From an uncultured Myxococcales bacterium (GTDB lineage: Bacteria > Myxococcota_A > UBA9042 > DTJE01): 50,631 nt of DNA. Shown in pieces: positions 44,759 through 50,631 of the stretch. Position 1 is the first letter of the stretch, and each line of letters opens with the position of its first letter. A program made the translations under genes and the position numbers. The DNA is taken from NCBI GenBank assembly GCA_903857665.1, contig CAIOFV010000003.1:1-50631 (forward strand). Reading direction: 5' to 3'. The notes beneath the pieces were generated by a model, which was not told the DNA's origin, did no database searches, and saw only the letters and a program-made list of their open reading frames with translations.

Positions 44759-45874
44759 TCACGGTTCGCCCGCCTTCCGGAACAGCCGCTCGATCCGCGC
44801 CGCCAGGTCGTCCCGCAGGTGCCGGAACGCGTCCATGTCCCCCCTGGACTCCCCGGTCTTCGGGTCGGGCAGGGGCCAGTGCACGCGCGCCACGCCGGCC
44901 GGAACGGGCAGCAGCACCGCGCCGTCGGACAGCGTCACGATCACGTCGTACCGTTCCATCGACATGTCCGACAGCGACTTCGATCGGATCCCGGCCAGGT
45001 CCAGGCCCACCTCGTTCATCGCCTGGATGGCCAGCGGGTGCAGCGCCCCGGCCGGCGCGGTTCCCGCCGACGCCACCTCGATCCCGTGCGGCGCCAGGTG
45101 CCGCGCCCAGGCCTCGGCCATCGCGCCCCGCCCCGCGTCCTCGACCGACACGAACAGCACGCCGCGCGTCGGCCGCACCAGCAGGTCCGTGTCGATGTCC
45201 GGCTTGCCCAGACGCTGGTGCCGCACGTCGCGTCCCTCGACCAGGAAGATGGCCTGCTCGGCGATGTTGGTGGCGTGGTCGCCGATGCGCTCCAGGTACT
45301 TCGCCAGGGACAGCAGCCGCGTGGCCCGGTAGATGTTCCGCGGGTCCTCCAGCATGAATGTGATCAGCTCGCGCAGGATCTGCGCGTACAGGGCATCGAC
45401 GACGTTGTCCCGCCCGAACACCTCGCGCGCCCGGCCGGCATCGCGGGCCAGCAGAGCCGCCAGGGCCTCGGCCACCATGTCCCCCGCCACCTTGCCCATG
45501 TTCGGCAGGTCGATGTACGGCTTCAGGCGCGGGTGCGCGGCCAGCTCGATGACGCGCTCGCCGATGTTGACGGCCAGGTCGCCGATGCGCTCCAGGTCCA
45601 CCACCAGTTTCAGGCTGACGGCCAGGAAGCGCAGGTCCGACGCCGTGGGCTGCCGCAGCGCCAGGATGCGGATGCACCAGTCGTCGATGTCGCACTCCAG
45701 CGCATCGACCTCGCGGTCCTGCTCGATGACCTGCATCGCGGCGTCCGCGTCGCTGACCACCAGCGCGCGCATGGACTTCGCGATCATCCCCTCGACGACC
45801 TCGCCCATGTGGGACAGCCCGTCGGCCACCCGCTGCAGCTCCGTTTCGTACTGCCGGTCGGTATGCGTCCTCAT
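44759..45874 (-). CDS. PhoU fused to a degenerate ArsC/LMW-phosphatase domain (Cys to Ser)
   Basis: A 371-residue fusion, the same length as its paralog at 38456. Residues 1-225 are PhoU with DLERIGDLAVNIGERV and YLERIGDHATNIAEQA. From about residue 237 an ArsC/LMW-PTP-like fold follows: VLFVSVEDAGRGAMAEAW, where the catalytic Cys is Ser (S243) and the P-loop Arg (R249) is kept, and the LPDPKT Asp-Pro. It would bind oxyanion but not form the thiophosphate intermediate. It follows pstB by 15 bp and precedes phoB. Confidence 0.88.
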   Translation of the reverse strand: MRTHTDRQYETELQRVADGLSHMGEVVEGMIAKSMRALVVSDADAAMQVIEQDREVDALECDIDDWCIRILALRQPTASDLRFLAVSLKLVVDLERIGDLAVNIGERVIELAAHPRLKPYIDLPNMGKVAGDMVAEALAALLARDAGRAREVFGRDNVVDALYAQILRELITFMLEDPRNIYRATRLLSLAKYLERIGDHATNIAEQAIFLVEGRDVRHQRLGKPDIDTDLLVRPTRGVLFVSVEDAGRGAMAEAWARHLAPHGIEVASAGTAPAGALHPLAIQAMNEVGLDLAGIRSKSLSDMSMERYDVIVTLSDGAVLLPVPAGVARVHWPLPDPKTGESRGDMDAFRHLRDDLAARIERLFRKAGEP

Positions 45875-45889
45875 CGTGTCCTCCGAGCG

Positions 45890-46741
45890 TCAGCCGAAGC
45901 GCCCCGTGATGTAGTCCTCGGTCCGCGGATCCGCCGGCCGCGTGAACAGCCCGGCCGTCGCCCCGAACTCGACCAGTTCGCCCATGTACAGGAAGGCCGT
46001 GTTCTCGGACACGCGGGCCGCCTGCTGCATGTTGTGCGTGACGATGACGATCGTCACGGACGGCGCCAGTTCGTGGATCAGTTCCTCGATGCGCGCGGTG
46101 GCGATCGGGTCCAGCGCGCTGCACGGCTCGTCCATCAGCAGCACGTCGGGCTGCACGGCCAGGGCCCGCGCGATGCACAGCCGCTGGGCCTGCCCGCCGG
46201 ACAGGCTCGCGCCCGGCGCCTTCAGGCGGTCCTTCACCTCGTCCCAAAGGGCCGCGCGCCGCAGCGCGTCTTCCACCACCGCGTCCGCGTCCGGCGGCTT
46301 CGTGCCGGTCAGCCGCCAGCCGGCCAGCACGTTGTCCCGCACCGTCATCGTGGGGAACGGGTTCGGCTTCTGGAAGACCATCCCGACGCGGCGTCGCAGC
46401 TCGATCGGGTCCAGGTGGCCGCCGTACACGTCCCGCCCGTCCAGCAGCACGCGCCCCGTCACCGACGTGCCGGGGATGATTTCGTGCATGCGGTTCATGC
46501 ATCGGACCAGCGTGGACTTGCCGCACCCGGACGGGCCGATGATCGCCGTCACGGTGCGCTCGACGAAGGGCAGCGACACGTTGCGCAGCACCGCGTTCCG
46601 GCCGTAGTACGCGCTCAGCGAATCGACCACCATCTTGGCCACGCGGGGTTCGTCCTGGGCCGCAGGCGGGGCCGTCACGACCCGCCGGGCGGGGGGCGGC
46701 GACCGATCGGGCAGAGGTACGAGGATCGATGCCAGGCTCAT
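45890..46741 (-). CDS. pstB: Phosphate ABC transporter ATPase PstB (cluster 2)
   Basis: A 283-residue ATPase with all motifs canonical: [45 protein letters not shown] and [10 protein letters not shown]. It has a Pro/Arg-rich N-terminal extension of about 37 residues before the usual PstB start. The ATG overlaps the pstA stop (ATGA). As a normal homodimer, it contrasts with the split pair in cluster 1. Confidence 0.95.
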   Translation of the reverse strand: MSLASILVPLPDRSPPPARRVVTAPPAAQDEPRVAKMVVDSLSAYYGRNAVLRNVSLPFVERTVTAIIGPSGCGKSTLVRCMNRMHEIIPGTSVTGRVLLDGRDVYGGHLDPIELRRRVGMVFQKPNPFPTMTVRDNVLAGWRLTGTKPPDADAVVEDALRRAALWDEVKDRLKAPGASLSGGQAQRLCIARALAVQPDVLLMDEPCSALDPIATARIEELIHELAPSVTIVIVTHNMQQAARVSENTAFLYMGELVEFGATAGLFTRPADPRTEDYITGRFG

Positions 46742-47616
46742 GGGGACCTCCGTGCCATCGCGAACCGGGCGACCACGTTGCCGGCCAGCACCAGCACCGC
46801 CAGCACCAGGGCCGCGGCCCACGCCTGCGCGTACCAGTCGTCGTAGGGCGAAACGGCATAGTTGAACAGCACCAGCGGCAGCGCCGCGATCGGCTGCAGC
46901 GGGCTTAGCGACAGGAACTGCGACCCGAACGCCGTGAACATCAGCGGCGCGGTTTCGCCGGCGCCGCGGGAGAACGCCGCGATGATCCCGGCGGCGACGC
47001 CCTTGCCCGCCGACGGCAGCACCACCCGCAGCATCACCCGCCATCGCGGCGCGCCCAGGGCCAGCGCCGCCTCGGTCAGCGTGGACGGCACCAGGCGCAC
47101 GACCTCCTCGGTGGTGCGGGCGATCGTCGGCAGCATGATGACCGCCAGCGCGAACGCGCCCGCCAGCGCAGAAAAGTGCTTGAACGGCAGCACCAGCAGC
47201 GTGTACGCGAACAGGCCGACCACGATGGACGGGACACCCGCCAGCACGTCGGCGCACATCCGCACGACGCCGCCCAGCCGCGGCATCCGGTCCGACGCCA
47301 GGAACACGCCCGCCGGCACGCCCAGGGGCACCGCCATCAGCAGCCCGCCGAAGGCCAGGATCAGCGTCCCCAGGATCGCGTGCCCCACGCCACCGCCCGT
47401 TTCGCCCACGGGCTTCGGCAGGCTGGTCAGGAAGTCCCAGTCCAGTGCCGGCGCGCCCCGCGAGATGACCGTCCCGAGGATCGCGACCAGCGGCGCCAGC
47501 ACCACGATCACGGCGCCGAACACCGCGACCCGGAAGGCCCGGTTGACGAACCGGCGCCAGCGCAGCCGGGGCGATGCGGGCAGCCGGACGGCTGGCTCGG
47601 CGGCGTCCATCCTCAT
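46738..47616 (-). CDS. pstA: Phosphate ABC transporter permease PstA (cluster 2)
   Basis: A 292-residue permease with six predicted helices. The EAA loop is [33 protein letters not shown] and [17 protein letters not shown] is the PstA C-terminal mark. The ATG overlaps the pstC stop (ATGA); ATG 47610 is an alternative start. Confidence 0.93.
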   Translation of the reverse strand: MRMDAAEPAVRLPASPRLRWRRFVNRAFRVAVFGAVIVVLAPLVAILGTVISRGAPALDWDFLTSLPKPVGETGGGVGHAILGTLILAFGGLLMAVPLGVPAGVFLASDRMPRLGGVVRMCADVLAGVPSIVVGLFAYTLLVLPFKHFSALAGAFALAVIMLPTIARTTEEVVRLVPSTLTEAALALGAPRWRVMLRVVLPSAGKGVAAGIIAAFSRGAGETAPLMFTAFGSQFLSLSPLQPIAALPLVLFNYAVSPYDDWYAQAWAAALVLAVLVLAGNVVARFAMARRSP

Positions 47617-48533
47617 GCGGCCCCCTTCACACGCCGCACCAGCAGGCGTGCCCCGGCGTTCAGGATCAGCGTAGTCCCCAGCAGCACCACCGCCAGCCCC
47701 GCCAGCGCGGACAGGTAGCGCGGCGAGAAGGCCTCCGCGAACTCGTTGGCGATGACGGCGGCCAGCGTGTAGCCCGGTGCGAACAGCGACGCGCTGATGT
47801 CGTAGCGGTTCCCGATGACCATCGTGACCGCCATCGTCTCGCCCAGCGCGCGCCCCAGGCCCAGCACCACGGCGCCCACCAGGCCCGAGCGGGCGAACGG
47901 GAACACGGTGCCCTTGATCACCTCGAACGGCGTCGCGCCCAGCGCGTAGGCGGCCTCCCGCTGGGTGTCGGGGACGGCCCGCAGCACCTCCCGCGACACC
48001 GACGTGATGACCGGGATGACCATGATGGCCAGCAGCAGCCCCGCGGTGCCGTATCCCACGCCCAGCGGCGGCCCCGCGAAGATCGGCAGCGAACCGAACG
48101 CGGCCTGCACCGCCGGCTGCACGTGCTCGCGCAGCAATGGCGCCAGCACGAACAGCCCCCACAGGCCGTAGATGACGGACGGGATGGCGGCCAGCAGGTC
48201 CACCAGCACGCCCACCACCGTCGCCACCCTCGACGTGGCCATTTCCGACAGGAACACCGCACTGCCGATCCCCAGGGGCACAGCGATCAGCAGCGCCACC
48301 GCCGACGTGACCAGCGTGCCGTACAGGGCCGGCAGCGCGCCGAATTCCTCGGCGACCGGGTCCCACGTGGTGCCCGTCAGGAACCCGATCCCCCCCTTCG
48401 ACAGGGCCTCGCCGGACAGGCTCAGCACCTCCCACGCCACGCCGGCCAGGACGGTGGCCACGCCCAGGCCGGCGAGGACGAGGGATGCCTGGAAGGCGGT
48501 GTCGACCCGGGAGGAGGAGGGGCGGGCGTTCAT
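47613..48533 (-). CDS. pstC: Phosphate ABC transporter permease PstC (cluster 2)
   Basis: A 306-residue permease with about six helices. The EAA loop is [33 protein letters not shown] and [18 protein letters not shown] is the PstC mark. It follows pstS by 30 bp and is overlapped by pstA by four bases. Confidence 0.93.
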   Translation of the reverse strand: MNARPSSSRVDTAFQASLVLAGLGVATVLAGVAWEVLSLSGEALSKGGIGFLTGTTWDPVAEEFGALPALYGTLVTSAVALLIAVPLGIGSAVFLSEMATSRVATVVGVLVDLLAAIPSVIYGLWGLFVLAPLLREHVQPAVQAAFGSLPIFAGPPLGVGYGTAGLLLAIMVIPVITSVSREVLRAVPDTQREAAYALGATPFEVIKGTVFPFARSGLVGAVVLGLGRALGETMAVTMVIGNRYDISASLFAPGYTLAAVIANEFAEAFSPRYLSALAGLAVVLLGTTLILNAGARLLVRRVKGAA

Positions 48534-48563
48534 CGAACCGGCCTCCGAATCAGGGCACGGCCG

Positions 48564-49616
48564 TCACAGCACCGGGGCCCCGTTGCAGGTGACCGACTTC
48601 AGCTTGGCCTCGCACCTCGACACGACGCCCGCGGGAAGCGGCGCGTAGTGCAGCGGCGCGGAAAACGCCTGGCCCTCGTGGACGCCCCACCACAGGTACT
48701 TCAGCAGGGCCGACGCCACGTCACACTCCTGCTGCGCCCGGTACACCAGCACCCACGAGAAGCCGGAGATCGGGTAGGCGCCCGCGCCCGGGGCGTTGGT
48801 GATCGACACGCGAAGGTCGTCGGGCAGGTTCGCGGCGGCGCCCGCGGCGGCCTTCGTCACCGCGTCCACCGACGGCGCCACGAACTCGCCCGCCGGGTTC
48901 TTGATGCGTGCCGTCGGGATGCCGTTCTGCAGCGCGTACGTCAGTTCCACGTAGCCGATCGCGCCGGGGGTCTGCTTGATCGTGCCGGCCACGCCCTCGT
49001 TGCCCTTGGCGCCCAGGCCCACGGGCCAGTTCACCGACGTCGCGACGCCGACCTTGTCCTTCCACTCGGTGCTGACCTTGGCCAGGTAGTCCACGAAGAT
49101 GAACGTGGTGCCGGAACCGTCGGACCGGTGCGCGACCGCGATGGCGCGGTCCGGCAGCACCACGCCGGGGTTCGTCGCGGCGATGGCACGATCACTCCAG
49201 TTCGTGATCTTCCCCAGGAAGATGTCCGCGACGACCGGGCCCGTGAGGTCCAGCGTCCGGGTCACCTCGGGCAGGTTCACGGCCACCGCCACCGCGCCCA
49301 GCGTCACCGGCACGTGAAGGATCGGATCCTTGGCCTCGACCAGCTGCGCGTCGGTCATCGGCCCGTCCGTCGCCCCGAACTGCACGGTCCGCGCGGTGAT
49401 CTGCCGGATGCCGCCGCCGCTGCCGATCGACTGGTAGTTCACGCGCACCTCCGGGTGCGCCTTGCCGTATTCCGACGACCACTTGCTCTGCAGCGGGTAC
49501 TGGAACGTCGCGCCCGCGCCGGTCAGGTTCTGCGCCATCGCCGCGCCGGGCAGCGCCAGCACGGCCAGAATCATCGCGATCCCCGCGAATCCGGGACCCT
49601 TCATCGTCGTCCGCAT
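48564..49616 (-). CDS. pstS: High-affinity phosphate-binding protein PstS (cluster 2)
   Basis: A 350-residue periplasmic protein with a Sec signal (cleaved after AMA before QNLTGAG). LTGAGATFQYPLQSKW, GSGGGIRQI, FGATDGPMTD and RSDGSGTTFIFVDYLAKVS carry the phosphate-binding residues of the classical E. coli-type PstS. It is soluble, unlike the lipid-anchored pstS of cluster 1. GGGAGG precedes ATG 49616. It is 52 bp from the porin stop. Confidence 0.95.
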   Translation of the reverse strand: MRTTMKGPGFAGIAMILAVLALPGAAMAQNLTGAGATFQYPLQSKWSSEYGKAHPEVRVNYQSIGSGGGIRQITARTVQFGATDGPMTDAQLVEAKDPILHVPVTLGAVAVAVNLPEVTRTLDLTGPVVADIFLGKITNWSDRAIAATNPGVVLPDRAIAVAHRSDGSGTTFIFVDYLAKVSTEWKDKVGVATSVNWPVGLGAKGNEGVAGTIKQTPGAIGYVELTYALQNGIPTARIKNPAGEFVAPSVDAVTKAAAGAAANLPDDLRVSITNAPGAGAYPISGFSWVLVYRAQQECDVASALLKYLWWGVHEGQAFSAPLHYAPLPAGVVSRCEAKLKSVTCNGAPVL

Positions 49617-49668
49617 GTCCATCCTCCCGCGACCCTGCAGTGGGGTCGATCGACATCCATTCAAACCC

Positions 49669-50631
49669 CTAGAACCGCACCTGCCCCGCCAGCACGATCT
49701 GGTGCTGGGTACCCAGCCACTTGCTGGTCACGTGGGTCGGCTTGTAGAAGAAGTAGTCCAGCTTCAGGTTCGCGGCGTGTCCCAGCGGCATCCAGTGCAG
49801 GCCGGCACCGGCCTCCCACACGGTGGTCTTCGTCCTCTGGGCCAGGTCCTTGACGTCCTCGTCCAGCATGCCGCCGCGGGCCGCGATCTGCCACTCGGGA
49901 ACGATGCTCCAGGCCGCGGCCGCGTAGAAGCCCTGGCTGGGGACCAGCCGCTTCACGGTCGAATCCCAGTCGCGGGCGTAGATGTACTCCGCCTGCACGA
50001 TCACGGGCTTCAGGTCCATTCGGAAGTCGGCCTCGTACCGCTCCTTGGCGTTGGTGTCCTTGTCCTTCGGCCGAAGGGTCGCGTAGGCCACGCCGCCGAA
50101 CATCAGTCCCTTCAGCGGCGTGATCTCGACGCGGGCGGCCAGGTCCTTGCGCTGGTCGAATTCCAGATTGTTGGCGCCCGCGCCGTTGAACAACGCCACC
50201 TGGTAGTAGGCGTACTTGAAGCGCTTTTCGACCTTGATGCCCAGGTCGCGGACGTCGCCGAACCCGGTGTCGTTCCGGGAGATCAGGGCACGCTCGGCGA
50301 ACAGCAGCGCGCCGGACGAGTTCGAGCCCTCCCAGGACACCGGGGTCTTGAACTGGCCGACATACAGGTCCGCGTAGTCGGTCATCACGTTGATCCAGAA
50401 GTCCTGCAGCACCGAGAAGGTCGCCGCCGACTGCCGCACCGAGGTGGTGCCCGTCAGCGACTTGATGGGCTTGCCGGCGGCGTCGAGGATCTGCTTGCCG
50501 TCGGTGCCCAGCAGGTACCCGCTGGCGTCCTTCGCCACCAGGCCGTCCGGCACGGGCACGTTGACCGTCAGCGTCGTCGAGGTCGCGGTGGTCAGCTTGG
50601 CGGGGTCGATCATCAGGTTGAAGCCGAGGCG
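49669..50631 (-). CDS. Phosphate-selective porin, OprO/OprP-like (partial)
   Basis: The frame runs off the window, so the N-terminus and signal peptide are missing; 320 residues remain. The start of this part (RLGFNLMIDPAK) continues into repeated beta-strands with aromatic girdles (VGQFKTPVSWEGSNSSG, KVEKRFKYAYYQVALFNG, FRMDLKPVIVQAEYIYARDWD) and the chain ends IVLAGQVRF, the terminal Phe of outer-membrane barrels. It is upstream of pstS on the same strand and probably the first gene of cluster 2, feeding phosphate to PstS. Its promoter lies outside the window. Confidence 0.8.
   Translation of the reverse strand, partial: RLGFNLMIDPAKLTTATSTTLTVNVPVPDGLVAKDASGYLLGTDGKQILDAAGKPIKSLTGTTSVRQSAATFSVLQDFWINVMTDYADLYVGQFKTPVSWEGSNSSGALLFAERALISRNDTGFGDVRDLGIKVEKRFKYAYYQVALFNGAGANNLEFDQRKDLAARVEITPLKGLMFGGVAYATLRPKDKDTNAKERYEADFRMDLKPVIVQAEYIYARDWDSTVKRLVPSQGFYAAAAWSIVPEWQIAARGGMLDEDVKDLAQRTKTTVWEAGAGLHWMPLGHAANLKLDYFFYKPTHVTSKWLGTQHQIVLAGQVRF

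Overview
The window is high-GC bacterial DNA, densely coded, with no intergenic gap longer than about 300 bp and no tRNA, rRNA, CRISPR array or phage genes that I can see. The proteins suggest a delta-proteobacterial or Myxococcota-type Gram-negative. There are many secreted lipoproteins with a lipobox followed by Asp/Pro/Val-rich 'DVP/DAP' linkers, EGF-like and beta-propeller repeats in one large lipoprotein, outer-membrane porins, Tat and Sec signals, and a sphingolipid-type glucosyltransferase. The lineage is inferred from protein style only.

Layout. 1-5280: end of an alpha/beta hydrolase, an EGF/beta-propeller lipoprotein and an unknown lipoprotein. 5411-7926: a transsulfuration pair (cystathionine beta-synthase, cystathionine gamma-lyase/synthase). 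7945-8658: a hexamer tandem repeat, a Y1-type (RAYT-like) transposase and a small palindrome. 8751-10862: a GltD-like flavoprotein with ferredoxin domains and a thioredoxin-like protein. 10872-27361: a region rich in phosphate-scavenging functions (four metallophosphoesterases, a 5'-nucleotidase-like protein, a secreted HAD phosphatase, a beta-propeller phosphoesterase, an OprO/P-like porin, a GT21 glucosyltransferase) with a GH79 heparanase-like enzyme among them. 27399-31884: phosphofructokinase and a 2-aminoethylphosphonate operon (phnW, phnX, MFS transporter). 32041-33219: an MBL-fold hydrolase and a small protein. 33320-39571: phosphate cluster 1 (phoU-ArsC fusion, pstS, pstC, pstA, two ATPases, phoB). 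39695-44039: a six-hairpin-glycosidase-like lipoprotein, a Tat-exported FAD oxidoreductase and a lipoprotein gene broken by an in-frame amber codon. 44041-50631: phosphate cluster 2 (porin, pstS, pstC, pstA, pstB, phoU-ArsC fusion, phoB).

How it fits together. Much of the window reads as a phosphate-starvation (Pho) island. Porins admit phosphate, exported phosphatases and nucleotidases release it from organic esters, phnW/phnX release it from 2-aminoethylphosphonate, and two Pst transporters import it. A glucosyltransferase may swap phospholipid for glycolipid. Pho-box-like 11-bp-phased direct repeats can be read upstream of at least seven of these transcription units. No PhoR-type sensor kinase is present in the window.

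The most unusual features are two paralogous PhoU proteins fused to an ArsC/low-molecular-weight phosphatase domain (one with an intact Cys-X5-Arg loop, the other with the Cys replaced by Ser), and a translationally coupled pair of Pst ATPases with complementary defects. One lacks the Q-loop Gln and H-loop His, the other has LSLEQ instead of LSGGQ. This is the pattern expected of an asymmetric heterodimeric ABC ATPase.
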